Shown here: positions 1 through 13,423 of the stretch, piece by piece
How the letters are laid out: each line of letters opens with the position of its first letter
How positions within the stretch are numbered: position 1 is the first letter of the stretch
Origin: Coriolopsis trogii
Taxonomy: Eukaryota > Basidiomycota > Agaricomycetes > Polyporales > Polyporaceae
Reading direction: 5' to 3'
Length of the DNA stretch: 64,000 nt
Assembly: GCA_020543525.1 (NCBI GenBank)
Contig: JAHYIO010000030.1
Coordinates: forward strand, 186,001 to 250,000
Notes under the pieces: generated by a model
The model's input: only the letters and a program-made list of their open reading frames with translations
What the model was told of the DNA's origin: nothing
Databases searched by the model: none
Translations under genes and position numbers: made by a program

Positions 1-1828
1 TTACTCCTCGCTCACCGTGAGTCGGATATCCCTTGAGCGTCTCCTCGCGAGCATATATCCGGGTGCTGCATGTCATTCGCAAGTGTCCTGCACGACTTTC
101 ACTTTGAGCTCAGTTGGTGTACACATTTGGTGGTGCATGACACTACTAAGGAAGTAAAGCACTGGCAAAGATTGAACCTCGTAGAAGCGCGTACCTCTCG
201 TCTCTGATTAAGGGTATCCTGGCACGATTGACCATTTAGTCGGACCTTCGCAAGCCACGTTGAGAAGGCGAAGGTCAAGCGTGATGACATGTGCACGTAG
301 ACGAAACAAATGAGTGGGTAGTCGTCGAATCGCTCTCGAGCTTGAGCTCAGGATATCCGCGCGTGAGTGGCGCTAATTTCCGACGTTGCGAAGAGCGGGC
401 GGTTGGGCGGTTATCCCAGTGGGCAGAGTGTGTCAAGCAGTTCTCATCAAGTCAAGGCAGGGCTGTGTTGTGTGGTGGATATGCTTCGTGGCCGGCTGAG
501 ATGCCATTGATACACGAGACGATGGCCACTCGAAGGTCAGAGCAGAGTCCTCTCCGCGACGATGCGGGGAGCAGTCAACAGGGAGGAGTTTGCGCGGCGG
601 GTGTGGGGTTCAAGATAGAACATCCCTCTCGCAATTCCTGCTAGGGTAACCAGGCTCTCAGGATTGTCAGATTTGAGCGCGCTCTTGTCAATGGGAAGCA
701 AGCGCACCTTGCATGCAACCAACGATTTCCTAGACTACTCGTAGAGTGAAGAGAGAAAGCGAGGAATACTACGAGTCGTGGATAGTGGAGCAGTGTCAGT
801 GAGCCGGAGGCTCTGTGACAATCGGACAAAAAAGTCCCAGGTTTAATCAACCTTGGGGACTTCGTTGTCCGCTCCCCCGACAGGCTGTTGTAGCACGCTG
901 ATGCCCCCAACCACTTTTCCTACCATCACATTGTGTTGAGTGGATTGATTAGGGACCGTCTTGAAGACCCTGAAGACCGCTGCGATGGCACAGGAGACGG
1001 ACAACGGCGGGGCGGGATGATTCTTGATATGGAAACGGTGGGATGATACGGGCGCGTATGACTTCCCGCCGGTCGCGATTGCCTTAAGTTTTACTATCTG
1101 AGTCTCCATCTCCTGTCATCGTTCCCTCGCTCATACTCGTCCCTCACGCCTTCCGACACGCGCGCTGATGCGCCCGATGCTATGGTACACTGCGCCTAGC
1201 GAGTTCTGAGCCTCCAAAATGAGGTGAATGGTACTAGGGGGCAGTATATATGATTTGCGTAGCATTGGAATCCATTGGGTTCCCCAGCTACGAATGCGAC
1301 CACTAGTACTCTTGCTTCAAGCTTTTGCTCCCTGTCCTGTCTGTGCTCACCGGATGCTCACCCGGCGTGGTTTACGCTCAGCCTAAGCTAGGACAAGCCT
1401 GACGGTATGTATATTTGATTGGTCGCAAGTATACTCCCTGCTAGCCTCGTGCCGACCACAGAAGCGGTGCAAGTGCATAAGAAGAAGTATGTAGTCGGAC
1501 TTAAGGAGTATAAGGATGACTTTGATCCTGACTGTTACCCTCGTTACGCGGGCCTTATCCGTCACTATTGACTGTTTGATTTCATTCCCTGCCATCAGCG
1601 CGCGCTCAACGTCGGCGGTTTCAATCAACTGAGGGGCCGCTGGTACTCCTTGACCTCCACCCTGATGTACACTTACCCAACATCGGTATGGACCCTTCTC
1701 GCGAACACAACACTTATGAGCTGATCCACCGCAATGGTGCCGGGTTGTCGCGTATGTCATGATTTGCGAGGACACTGATCGCCTCGGAATGCCCCCACAG
1801 TCGGGCTCGTGGACGAGGAGACTGCCCG
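1..1828. other. no gene recognised
   Basis: I see no convincing gene here. Both strands hold only short open frames without family motifs or paired splice sites. The best is an 88-codon minus-strand frame with an ATG at 1109, which has no recognisable domain. The stretch may contain the end of a gene lying outside the window. Confidence 0.4.
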
Positions 1829-1969
1829 TTGACTGGCTGGATCAGTGATGGTGATGGCGATGGCAGGAACGCAAACCTATGCGCCCAAGACCCGGTTGTT
1901 GGAAACGTACGTCCGATCGTTGCGAAGCCTTGCGACGAATGCCCCACATGCAAGCGTCGAAGCGAGAGG

Positions 1970-1976
1970 TATAAAC
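1970..1976 (+). promoter_or_regulatory. TATA box of the 2189 gene
   Basis: TATAAAC occurs 219 bp before the ATG at 2189. A long pyrimidine-rich stretch (about 2000-2165) follows, typical of strong filamentous-fungal promoters and 5' leaders. This is a position and composition call only. Confidence 0.5.
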
Positions 1977-2188
1977 CCCGCGCGGTGCGTGTTCGCCCTT
2001 TTCTCCTCGTCCTGGTCGACGTTGAGCTTTCTGTACGCTTTCTTCCTCTCCTCTGCTATTCCCTCCTCGGCTGGTCCTTGCCCTTGTTCTTCCTTCACGG
2101 TCGCTCCTTGTTATTTTTCTGCTTTCTTGCTCTGTCGCTTTTGCTCTCGCCCGCTCTCCACGCCCTTCTCCGAACTCGTCTCTTCAAG

Positions 2189-3773
2189 ATGTTCAGCAGA
2201 ACCGCCGAGAAAGCCTCCTCCGGCACTCGCAGCATTAAGCCCGTTATCAAGAAGCTGCAGCCACAGCAGCGACTCAAGCTCGAGAAATCGAGCAAGAAGG
2301 TCGGCCAGATCCTCGGCGAGATGCCTGTCATCGACATCGTCCCTGCCTCGCCCACCCTCAAGGCATACACCGACAAGCCGCTTCCCGAGATCCAAAGCCC
2401 ATTGGAGAAGCGAGGGAAGAAGGCCGGAAAGGGCGGAAAGGCCAAAGCCAAGACACCACCTGCGCCCGTCTTGCGCTACAAGCTCACTCCTGAGCCCGCC
2501 TCCGCCCCGCGCTCTGCAACACCCAATGCAGTCGCGACCTTGCAAGTGCCAGGTGCGCGTCCGCGCAAAGCAGTCCCTTACCTGCTCGACCTTCCGTCGC
2601 CTGCCTCCATGCGGCGGTACAGCCGGTATGTGTTCTATAATCACTGGCAGAACTAGTCAATTCAGACGCATGCCATTCAGCCCCGGATTCCTGAGCCCAT
2701 TATCTCCGCTGTCTCCCTTCTCTCCCATTGAGACATCGGACATGCGCGAAGAGAGGTACCATGGCCTGCGGAGGCTCGCGCGTGTTTCCCGTGCGTTCCG
2801 CGATACCATTGTCGAGGAACTGCCGTCCATCGCGCAGACGGCCTCCGAGGTCGACGCTCTGAACTCGTACCTCGACCTCTACCGCATGGCGACCAAGTCC
2901 AAGCGCATGACGTGCGACTCTGACGCCTACACCGCCTACGCCCCCTGCACCCCGGACCTCCACACTGCCTACACCGCGTGCAGTATCACCAGCCGCCGTC
3001 GGAGCATGTCTCTCTCGCACGCCGCCCCGCGCCGGAGCATGCACTCCTTCCGCTCCATCACGCCCACTGCACGCACGAGTTTCATCGTCCCGCACTCCGC
3101 CTCTGTCTACTCTCCAGAGCCCGAGCAGACCCCCACAGGCCCCGCGAGCTTCATCATGCCCCACTCGGCCTCGCTCTGCACCGTCGCGGACAAGCCCACG
3201 CGCTACACGCTCGTCATCAACGTCCCTTCGCCCGCCACGCCGACGGCCCAGGTGGGCGTCGTCTCCACCACCCCCTCGGACGCGCGCATGTCGTACACCA
3301 TCGTCCTCAACGTCCCGCCCAAGCGCGCGGTCGACCTCCCCGAGACGCCCTTTGACGAGGAGTCGCCCCTCCAGCGCCAGCAGCGCGACGCCCAGGCGCG
3401 CGCCGCTATCCTCGCTGCCATGGCCCCTCTCGCTCCCGCCGTCCCGCTCCACGACGGCGACGGGAACGAGAGCCCGCTGCCGACGGCGCTCGCCCGTCTG
3501 CGGTCGCCGCGCGTGCCATATTGGGTGCGCGGCTCGTATGCGCACCGCGCGGGGGCGCAGGGATACGTCCGCCGCACGCACAGCTACGCGCGCCGCTCGG
3601 GCGTGCGCGTGCCCCCGACCCCGCGCACGATGAGGAAGGAGAGGCGGCAGGGATGGAGCGGGCAGTGGCGGGATGGTCGGCTGGCGGATGCGGTGGAGGA
3701 GCTGAAGCAGATCAAGACGCCTGCGCCGCGGGTGCTGGTCGATAGTGCTGTCGTTGTTGGAGAGGCGCATTGA
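2189..3773 (+). CDS. uncharacterised basic, Ser/Pro/Arg-rich protein
   Basis: Two exons, 2189-2625 and 2666-3773, are joined by a 40 bp GT-AG intron that completes an Arg codon (CG|A). The product is about 514 residues. The N-terminal third is Lys-rich and probably disordered. The middle has two related repeats, SFIVPHSASVYSPE and SFIMPHSASLCTV, followed by two further repeats starting YTLVINVPS and YTIVLNVPP. The C-terminus is Arg-rich. I recognise no domain, signal peptide or membrane segment. Third codon positions are strongly G/C-rich, which creates long antisense open frames (a minus-strand frame at 2700-3992 is such a shadow). An upstream in-frame extension exists for exon 2 alone, but the ATG at 2189 has the better context, with a TATA box and CT-rich leader before it. 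The gene call is fairly firm; the function is unknown. Confidence 0.7.
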
Positions 3774-4594
3774 AGTTGGAAGGAAGTGGGTGCGTTGTGT
3801 TTGGTGTACGGTGAAGTGCTGTAGGTTGTGCCTGTGCGTATGGCGTGTTTTTACATCGTTACTTTGGTGCGACCATGATCGTGCGCCGCCTGCTTTGTCA
3901 AGAACGGTAGGCTCCTTCAGCTGACCTCCAGAGCCTTGACAGCACGGTGTCGTTGATGTACCACCGAGTTTCAACGCAGTCCAGACGATCACAGTCTACG
4001 TCGGTGAGTCCTGTGCGCTATTTGACCAGTACTCACGTAGAGACTCTCGAAGTCGACAGGGACCATCCTCGTGACTGCGAGCTTTACGTGACATGCCCGG
4101 GCCCGGGTTACCTCTGTGCCTCTGACGTGGGCGAGTGTCGCGACGGAACACCGGTAGGGGCATGTCCCCGAACGATTACACGGGACAGAATTGTACGGGG
4201 TCTCATCGACATCTGGAACGCATAGAGTGAGCAGCGACGTACACTCTTTGACACATGTGGAAATGGGCGTCTCGGTTTAGTACCTTGACAGTGTCCGGAG
4301 AGTCGCGTCTTCTTCCCGTGCATAGATGAGACACAGCTTCCGACTGACTAACATGTGCATATCCTACGGCGAGGGGCATTCACCGGATAGTCTCCTCGAC
4401 GTGCCTAAGGTACACCACAGAAAGAGCTACGGACGTGTTCTCTCGCCGGAGAGCTAGCGGGCACGCCTACTCTTCATAGGCAATCCGAACTCGAATCAAA
4501 GGGTGCTCATCTTGCAGGGCATTCTTCAACAAAAAACTCAGCCGCGTCCTAAGCATCTCATCCCTCTTCAACCTATCGATTTCTATTCGACACA
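3774..4594. other. intergenic, nothing recognised
   Basis: About 0.8 kb separates two plus-strand genes. It should hold the 3' end of the 2189 gene and the promoter of the lectin gene. No further coding exon is supported, and no clear TATA box was found close to 4595. Confidence 0.5.
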
Positions 4595-5486
4595 ATGCAA
4601 GGCTACATCAACTCCTCTGTCGTCGGTGGCCGCTCTGGCTACATCTTCAACGACATCTTTGCTATGGGTAGCAAAGGCGAGCACTCCTTCGTTGTTATAC
4701 ATCATCCAAATCCTAACAGACCTCATCAGGCGACTACATCGTCGACGACTACAGTATGGCCACCTAGCATTGGAGAGTGCATGGTGTCGAGTGCGACTGA
4801 CTTTGCCCTTTCCCCAGACAAGCGACAGCTCAACAGGGACCACCCGATCAAGCTCATCACCGTGTCCAGCGGCTGGATCGTACGTTTCACATCGTCCCCT
4901 CTCCCGGACTGATCACTAACACCAGGCCAGGTTGACGGCATCGCAATCACCTACAACCTCGCGGACGGCGCCGACGTCACCTTCACTCACGGCAGCCAGT
5001 GGAAGGAGCCCACCGCGTCCATCGAATTCGGACGTCCGTAGTTTTCTCCCTCTCCGCGCTCCCCCCTTCCCTAACTCCTTGCGTGTAGCGTCTGAGGTCC
5101 TCGTTGGAGTGTTCGGCCGCGCTGGCTACCAGACGTTCTACAAGCGCGACATGGTCGGGAGCATCGGCTTCGTCATCTGCGATCTCGCCACCGGTACCGT
5201 CCGTGTCGAAGGCGTACGTACTCGCTACCGCCATCCCTATGACTCGTCTGTCCGTCCAGCCTTCTGAGTCGTTTGGTCCTACAGCCGTTCGGAAACTCGG
5301 AAGGCAGCAACGAAGGCGAGCCGTTCTACAGCTCTGATATCCTCGCGTTTGGTGGCTTCGCTGAGAACACCAGTCACCGTGAGTGGACTCGTATGTTTGT
5401 TGCTGCACGATGTTCAAACCACTCACGTATGATCTGCAGTTGGCCTTTCCGGCCTGTTCTTTTTCAAGGACCTCAGCAAGCAGTAA
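4595..5486 (+). CDS. jacalin-type lectin domain protein
   Basis: Seven exons: 4595-4667, 4730-4753, 4818-4879, 4931-5033, 5089-5213, 5285-5378 and 5440-5486. All introns are GT-AG and total coding length is 528 nt, giving 175 residues. The whole protein is one jacalin-like beta-prism: GGRSGYIFND near residue 13, then SSGWIVDGIAITY, FTHGS, a GVFGR turn, and EGPFGNSEG leading to ILAFGGFA. The order matches the known family (glycine-rich start, ID-GI strand, GPFG loop, I-GF-G strand). No signal peptide is present, so it is probably cytosolic or released without a classical signal, as with many fungal lectins. A carbohydrate ligand is inferred from the family; specificity cannot be read. The very short 24 nt exon 2 is the least certain join. 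Confidence 0.82.
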
Positions 5487-5748
5487 GACATGATGACGCG
5501 CTACGACTGGATGAAGCGCACATCCTGTCGCGTATTTAGCAATGTACATCCTCATCGAATAAGTGTCATGAGACGAATTCCTTCATCTTGCACTCCTAGC
5601 CAACTTGGGACGCGAGGCCTGACAGGTTGAGATGATTAAGGTACAATTGTGCTCATACATAGGTACATGACATTGACGTGAACGATTGCGTGACGAGTTC
5701 CCGATATGCGGTTAGTAATACAAAAAATAGACATGCAGGCAAGAGTCT

Positions 5749-8700
5749 CTAACCCAACGTGAGCAAAGCGAGCCGATCTTGCCGAATCCCATACAGTAGC
5801 ACATAACGATGTCCATCCGCCTTCTGGCGCAGGATCGCATCCCGGATCTGCTGCGCGTACCCGGCATGCTGTGTCGGTAGCCCTGCTGCTATTGCCCGTA
5901 ACGCCTCTTCGCTTGTCAGCCAGTTCGAGTTCTTCGCCATATCGTCAAATACGGCCGTCGAGACTTCAACGGCTATGGTTCGTATCCCAGGTAGTGCAGT
6001 CTTCAATGCAACCGAGCTATCGTAAGCTGATGGTATCTCAGTCAGCTATGCTATCGAGTGTGCGTAGAACCGACTCTTACCTTTGTTGGTGTACAGACTC
6101 TTGATCCCCTTTCTCCCCTTCTTGACATCGTTCGGCAAAACGACGATGGTGTCAGAGGAGGGAGTGGCCTCCTTCGCCGCCGCCGGTTGAATCTGTGAGC
6201 TCTCGAGCACGGGCTGCTCACCGGACAGAGTAAGATCGTAACGCTTTTGTTCGGCGATATGGTGCTGAAGGAACGCGGCGAGATCTTGCAGTTGAACTTG
6301 GGGATAGAGTGATGAGCGCTGAGAACAAGGTTCCGATGTAATCGGACACACCTTCGGTTTCGGTTCCTCGCAGGACGCTCTTCACCTTGTACACCGGCGT
6401 AGATCCTGCACGAGGCTTCGCATGGACAATAAACCTAACAAGAGGGTTTAGTGGAACAGAAGCTGGGAAGATCGTCATTCGAGATGCGTACAGGATGCCT
6501 TCAGCCCTGCACATGTCCAAGTAGTCCTCTGTCTCCTCGTCTCTGAACGCAGACTCGTACATGACGTCCGTGCTGATGTTATGCTTCCACAACATGGCAG
6601 CGATCTCGAGTCGTTCTGCGAGGAATCCCGGCTGGTACGAAACAACATAGACGTCGCATCGGCGAGTGCACCAGTAGCCGAACGATTTCTGGTCCTTCTG
6701 TGTGTCTGGCGATTCCAGGTAACGGTTCTGGTACAGAGCGAGAGTCGCCGTAATCTTCTCTATGAAGATCTGGAGTGCAACCGCAGCCATGGGTTTGGGA
6801 TCTGCGGCCGGTGGAGTGTATCGTCGGATGACGTGATCATATCTACTTCCTGTGTTGAGGTAACGATCGCTTGTGAGTCAAATGGACACCTACCGTCCGC
6901 CTGCCGCTAGAACGTCCGACCGCTTGTTCTTCCGCACCGCCAAGAAGCAAACCCCGTTTGCGAAATATGAACTCCTGTAGCCTAGTAGAAGAGGATCGAT
7001 CTGGATGGGTCGCGTCAAACCAGATATCTGCGCAAACTGTATTGTGCTCTTGATGTCCTTGAGATACGGATCGAGCAGGTTGCGTAGAAGAGACGAGGAC
7101 TTGTCGAGTCGCTCTACCAAAGCCTCCACGCTGTCATCTTAGCTCAAGTGTCAGCTGCATATGAAGTGGAGTGCGGGAGACGTATTCGTACATGTCTCTG
7201 CCAGAATCTCCAGCTCGTCGATGACGTTGCGTGAGACACCCTTCAGCTTGAAGTTGTTCCGCTTCTGAGACTTGCTCGACTTGGTGTTAGTCAGCATGTC
7301 GATCGCCTCACTTTGCAGGTCGCGCGGGACACGCTCCAGAACTACGTCGATGACTAGGATAGTTTGAGCATCCGTGCAATTCGGTTCATTGCGTGCATGA
7401 CTTACTCTTGGAGTGCGAGATGACCAGGGTATAGTGCTGAGCGAGGTCACCGAACATGTCCAAACAGCTACTCAGCACTGTGATACTCTCGGCGGCCGCT
7501 GCGTTGGGACCGTCGATGAGATCCGGAGTGATGCAGTCGAACACAGCGACTTTGGAAGCTCTCGGATGCCCTGCGGTAACGCTACGGGCCTATGAGCGGG
7601 AGAACGTCACGTAAAATCTGGGTAGCACCCACCCCGGACGGTATATATCACAGATGTGATAGCGTTTGATACGCTTCATCGCCGCACGAGCTGCTGTGCG
7701 CGCGAAAAAAGGCAACGCGTTGTGCGGAAGGGTGACAACCTCGCCGTGTCGATCCAGATACACCGCTCGGTTGGGATCATCCTCGACGGGGTTTGTGACG
7801 GGCATCAGTAGCGGGGTCTCCGAGTCGATGGCGCCGTGGAGATGGAATAGCTGCTCTAAATGGTCTATGACTAGCCAGTTGAGTGTCGCATGTTCTGGAG
7901 GTTCCGATTCTAAGTCATAAAGATATGATCGAACAGGTTTGACAGGTTGGCTGAACAGCGTTGATAAGACCGCGGGGAGATGAGGCGAATCGGCCTTGGC
8001 TGCAGTGCATGTTAGACTAGTCTCAAGCAATAGTGTACGGCGGTGCGTCTCCTTACTGATCATATTCAGAGCGCCCATGACGTACTCGTCTTCGACTCGT
8101 GTAGGTAGGAGCGAGCTCTGCTTCAGCTGCAGTGCCGTCGGTCTCCTCTCAGGGTCGTGCTGTAAAAGCCATGTGATGACTTCGAGGGATCAATTCAGCA
8201 ATGTACAACGACTCAAGATGAGCACGGACATACTCTGCTTCTGTCGAGTACGCTTTGAATCCCAATCGCTCGGGAAGTTGATGGTCGGAAGGCGCAATTG
8301 AGGAAGAACGTTGTACCTCTCGGAATCCGTCTTGAATAGATAGTTCATTTCAAAGAAGACAATCTGTGACATCCTGCTCAGCTTGAACGCACGTTGTTAT
8401 AGCAATGCAGATACTCACACCCAGGCTATACATGTCGGCCTTGGCACTATTGGAATGCTTCTTCTTCTCAGAACCGTGCTTGCGTTCCATCTCTGGGGCC
8501 ATGTATAGCTTGGTGCCGACGTCTAGAATGTAGAAGTCTAGCATCGACTCTGGGTGAAGAGCTAGGCAATGTACCCAACGTGATCTCTTCATCAAAATGA
8601 TCCTTGCGCGACTTGTCCGACGGGTCGACGGCCGCCATACTCTCTGTAGCGAGACCGAAGTCTCCAACTGCGCGTGTGTAAGCGAGGCGTTATCGTAGTC

Positions 8701-11700
8701 AGCAGTACGCTATCACCTTTGCAGTCACCATTGGCATCTGCGAAGAACAGCGTTAGCGAGATGCGGTCCCTGAAGACAGACTTGTCGAGGACGAACCTAC
8801 GAAGATGTTCGTCAACTTGATGTCCCTGTGAAGCTGCGATGGAATGAGTCCGACTATTCCGAGTTTAAACCGGTGCATCACTCACAATCCCAAGGCTAGA
8901 CATGTGGATCAGCGCATCCAGGATCTGGTGGAACAACCGCCAAGCCTCTTCCTCATCCAGCCCTTCCGCAATTCGCTACGGAATGAGCACTCGACGAATC
9001 GACCAACGTATGAATCTGACGAACCTCTCGCAACGTCTGTCTTTCGACGAATTCCTATCTCCCATGTGAGATGCAATGAAGCGAAGATCACGAGTGAGAA
9101 TGCGGGAAAGCGTACCATCTGTATGTATAACGTGCGTCGCAACGACGGCGCGGCCGGACGAGGAGATGGCCCTCTTCGCATGATGCCAGTCCCCCTCCCC
9201 ATGATATCGATGGGTCTGCCTTTGGGGACAAAAAATGGGTCATCCTCGTCATCAATGTCGAAGAGGTCATCGCTGCTTTCGCTTCCGTCATTGGTGTCGT
9301 CGTTCTGAGAGCTCGTCCGAGAAAAGTGAATGCTGGGGAAGGTAGAAGTACGACTCGTCCCGCCGACGGAATCGAGGTCCTTCAGGTCGTATGTCGTGAA
9401 GTGCCCGTCGTCGTCGGTGGAGCGCTTTGGCCGCGATGTCATCCCATCGGTTGTCTTATCCATCGTCGGTTCGGATTCTTCCGATTCTGATCCAGGATTG
9501 GGCAAAGGCGTAGCTTCCGAGGTCTCAATCCATGTCGTGTAGTACCGCACGATGAACCGATGATTGAGCCGACTTAACGCGCTGACCTCTCGGAAGATCT
9601 TGTCGTTCCCTACGTCGGTTAGCTTGATCTTCTTCACTAGATGGTGACATTCAGCACAATCGTCACGATAACGTAGCACAGCACATACCCGCGTATATTC
9701 TGTTGTCGATCAAGTTTCTGGCTTTTACGACCTGGCCGAATCCTCCTCGACCCTGGTGACTGTCAGCGGTAGCTCCATTACGGGCATGCGTATGGCCTTA
9801 CAAGGATTTCCAGCTCCTCCCAATCTTCCTTCCACCTGCTCGCATGCCTTGTGGTCGGAGGCGGACGTGACAGGAAGTAATCGGTCTCGGGAGAGCCAAC
9901 AGCAAAGCCATTGACAGTGGGCGTCTTCGGCGCTGCGTCGTACTGTCAATCTCACTTCCAACCATCTGATAGTGAGACTGTATACCTGTGAATGGGATCG
10001 TCGGCGTACGGTTGTTCGCGGGGGGAACCTGTGGTGAAGTAAGGTCTGCCAGGAGACTCTGACAAGTCACGCCGCTCTTCTTGTGTGGCGACAGCATGAT
10101 GGCGGCCTTCTGAGACAGATGGATAGAGATGGAGGCTAATTCGCAATGGTTTAATAGGACAGATTAGGAGTCGAAGAGACAACCTACAGAATCGCAGAGC
10201 CGTTTGCGGGTCCGGATAGCGCTCCATAACGTTCCGCCCCAACAACATCTGCAGCAGCACAATGCCAACCGAGTGTATGTCGCGACTCTTGGTGTAATTG
10301 AGCTTGGACTCGAGCGGAGGCATCCTGCGTCATCGATTGATCTTGGACATTATCCCTTACTCCATTCAACCTCACTTACCATCCATCAGAGACAGCGTCG
10401 TCGTCAACCCTGGGATCGGCGTTGAAGCCGAACGGGTCCGACCGATGCAGATCGAGCAGCCGAACGTGGAAGCCTACCTTGAAAATCTTCACGGTTTTCG
10501 AAGGACCACCGGAATCTTCTCTCGGAGCGAGTCCGATGCACTTGAGATTGAGGCCTGTGGGCCTTTAGCCGGCCAGCTAGAACCTCACCGCTGGATAGAA
10601 TTACCTCTGTGTACGATGTCTGCATGGTGAATCGAGTAGAGCGCCGACAGTATTTGGCTAAGGTATTCCTGGGGATAGAGCTGAGTACACGGATGACAGT
10701 GATGTCTACCTGAGTGACTCACTATAGCTCGCTCTTCACGCAGACACTCCGTGTCCTCGAGTACGTCATAGAGCGTCATGGAGGGACGCTGCTCGCTCAG
10801 GACAAGCAGACGTGGTGGCGAGTTGGCACTTGGGGTTGTCAACTTGGCGGCCAGTACGGCCAGAAGATTCGGGTGGCGTATGGACGTCAAGCGTTGGAGT
10901 TCGCTCTCGACCTGCTTGAGCTTCTTCATACCTGCACACGGTCAGGCGGTAGATTCGGCGGAGGGGGGATGTTTACGAACCTTGATTAGTCGTGTAGTAA
11001 TGAGACACGAAGGTGATAGATAGCATTTCAAGCCGCAAGCTCGTCAGCGGCTCGTCGCAAATCGGATCGGCTTGGTACACCGTTCCAAGGCATTCTGAAA
11101 TCTGCGTCAACTATACCCCCGCGAGGAGGGAGCACGCCCAGGACCTTACCTTGCTTTGGATGGAAGAGGCGTACGCGGTAGAAGGAGTGGCCTCTCCACT
11201 TGATCTCACGCTCAAAGGTCTCAATGGGAGTGGCGTCTTCTGACGCGGGTACCTCCGTAGCGTCGGACAATGCGCGGCGTCGAGCCTGTTGAAGTCGCTC
11301 ACGCTCGAGCTGTTGCTTGTAGGCATCCTCTCTTATCTGCTCATTGAGCTTGGCGGCATACTCGGCGTCTTGACGCTTCTTCTTCTCGGCCTCTTCTTCC
11401 TCGCGTTGCTTGCGGGCCTGTCGTCTTTGTGAGCCGCATGGTCAATAGGAGGAGGATATTCAGACCTTCTCCTCTTCCACGGCTCTACGAGTCATCTCCG
11501 CGGCAAGTGAGCCGGTGACTTCAACGGGAGGAGTCACGTTGGCTTGCATCCAGTCTTTCGCGAAGCAGATGATCTGGAAGACCATCTCCATGCCCTTAGA
11601 CTGCTGCGCTTCGTTATGGATGGCATGACTGAGCTTCGAGATCTCATCAGGTTTGATTCCAATGATAGGTTGTTGTATTGTGAATATAGGAGGTGCGTTA

Positions 11701-12125
11701 GCGGGATATGTTCTGGGCAGCCTGTGTGACGGCCGTCAATATCATATGGGCGCTTATTTTCCGCGACACCGATATCGGGACAGTGGCCAAAGGGGTCGTA
11801 ACAATGTCGAACGCAAAGTGAGCACTCACTTGACATTCAGGTGAAACAATATCTTCCCCGCATATCGCTCGTCCGGGTACGTGACCCTAACCGTGAATTC
11901 CGGCAATCTTGCTGCGCCCTGGAGGGATCGACATGAGCGCCTCGATCTGCCACACAGGCTTTATTTGACCGACCTTCCACGCTTTCGGCGGAGGGGTCTC
12001 GATGAAGTCTTCGTCAAATATGCTCTGAAATTCTGTCAGACCTTTCCTGGACCGCAGAGAGAATCAGTGAGCACCTTGATGGCGGTGATTTCCTGCTGCT
12101 GGAGTTCCTCGACGTTGGAATCCAT
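5749..12125 (-). CDS. GCN2: eIF2alpha kinase GCN2, full length
   Basis: This is the general amino-acid-control kinase that binds uncharged tRNA and phosphorylates eIF2alpha. It runs from the ATG at 12125 to the TAG at 5749, with many small introns and an estimated 1,600-1,750 residues. Domains in order: RWD (about 12125-11830; AWKGAARLPEF across a splice, then VRVTYPDERYAG), a charged coiled linker (about 11430-11280), pseudokinase (about 11270-10000; CLGTVYQAD, SQILSALYSIHHADIVHR), kinase (about 9770-8090), HisRS-like domain (about 7980-6400) and a C-terminal ribosome-binding/dimerisation domain (about 6300-5749). The kinase has GRGGFGQVV, YAVKKIKL, LHRDIKLTNIF (about 8800-8833), GDFGLATES (about 8642-8665) and KLYMAPEME. 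A long acidic Ser/Asp-rich insert interrupts the N-lobe, as is usual in GCN2. RWD would bind GCN1. An internal part is duplicated at 43.3-46.8 kb. Exon ends were not all fixed, but identity is very secure. Confidence 0.93.
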
Positions 12126-13423
12126 TGTCCAGATCGCTGAGCGAGTCGTGAGTCAATGCTTGAGAAGGGGAGGGCCCTGGGGACCTCGGCAGCTCAAGCC
12201 TGCATCGCGCCGTGATTTGAGAAAAGATCGTTGTCGTAGTTGGAAAACAAAGAAGAAACAAGGAGTCACTGCGACTCATCCGCCGCCCTCTGCATGGGGA
12301 CGGGCAGCGCCCGCTTTACCGAGCTAGCCGGCGTCCAGGCGTCTATGACCTCGGCTGACCTCGGCTACAGCAGAGATAATCTTTTCAGCGTCTGTCACTG
12401 CCGTGAGTTATCTCGAGCACACGGCATTCTTCGGCACGCTATTGCGCCACTGTAAGCGAGACGAGCGATGGTACATACCTTGTAAAACAGATCCCCGTGT
12501 CTTTTCTCTCTTGATCTCCTATGCTAAGAGTTAATTTGATACATATGTATGTACTCTACAACATTCCTGAGCCGATTCAGACAGGAACCCTTCAGCGTAG
12601 AGATATTGAGTATACCAGAATGCCCCTGTTTAGGCGCCCATAACTCGAGCTGTGCATGCATGTATCTTGCATCGAATTCTCGGGCTCAGACATATAGTCA
12701 GTGTAGAAGTTTATGTGAGAGCATAATTTTCTGATATCCCTTACTCCATGTCCTTCTACTAGCTATCTCAAACATGTGGATGGTCCAGCTTCCCGCTCTA
12801 CATTGCTGCAAAGTAGGCGAATGCTGGCTTCGTGTGTGTACATGGAAATTCCTCTCATAGAATACCGTTGAAGGCCTGGGACCTTATGTGCATGTAATCT
12901 CCATCCCTACGGACAATTTGACTATGCATACGACATGCGGAGACAGTGTTTTCAGCGTATGCGGATATGCAGCTCTCAGCCACAGACCATCCAAATTGAT
13001 CGGTTAGCCGTCTGAGTTTGATTCGAGAGAGGTCTCTGAGTGGCCTAATCTCGGTTAGATGACCTGCGTAGAGTTATCAGCTTTCGTCGCGATATCTGTG
13101 CGCGCTTGGACCCGTGCGAACCGGACGCCGGCTAGCGGGCGCTGCCCGTCCCCACTCTGCAGACATGAGGTTGGAAGTCACGTGTAACCGGTGTATGGCC
13201 CGCGGCCCGTGCTAAGGCTTGCCTTTTGGAGATATGTCTAGCGCCCATATACGGCCATGCTCGACTTAAAGTCGTTGCTGGCAGGATCCGTGAGCAGGAC
13301 TTCAGTACGCATTGCAGCATTGTGTCACATCAATATAATGTCATTCTCAGAGCGTCGATGTCGCATTGATAGTGCTTCTAGTACGGGGCACATAAAGTTA
13401 TGGGGCCGACGAGTAGTCCGTGC
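12126..13423. other. intergenic, GCN2 promoter side
   Basis: About 1.3 kb separates the start of GCN2 from the end of the AIM9-like gene. Only short open frames occur. The first few hundred bases before 12125 must contain the GCN2 promoter, but I could not assign a box. Nothing else is recognised. Confidence 0.45.

Noticed and set aside
2700..3992. 430-codon minus-strand open frame
   Set aside because: It is antisense to the GC-rich exon of the 2189 gene, Arg/Gly-rich and without motif; the strong third-position G/C of the plus-strand gene explains it.
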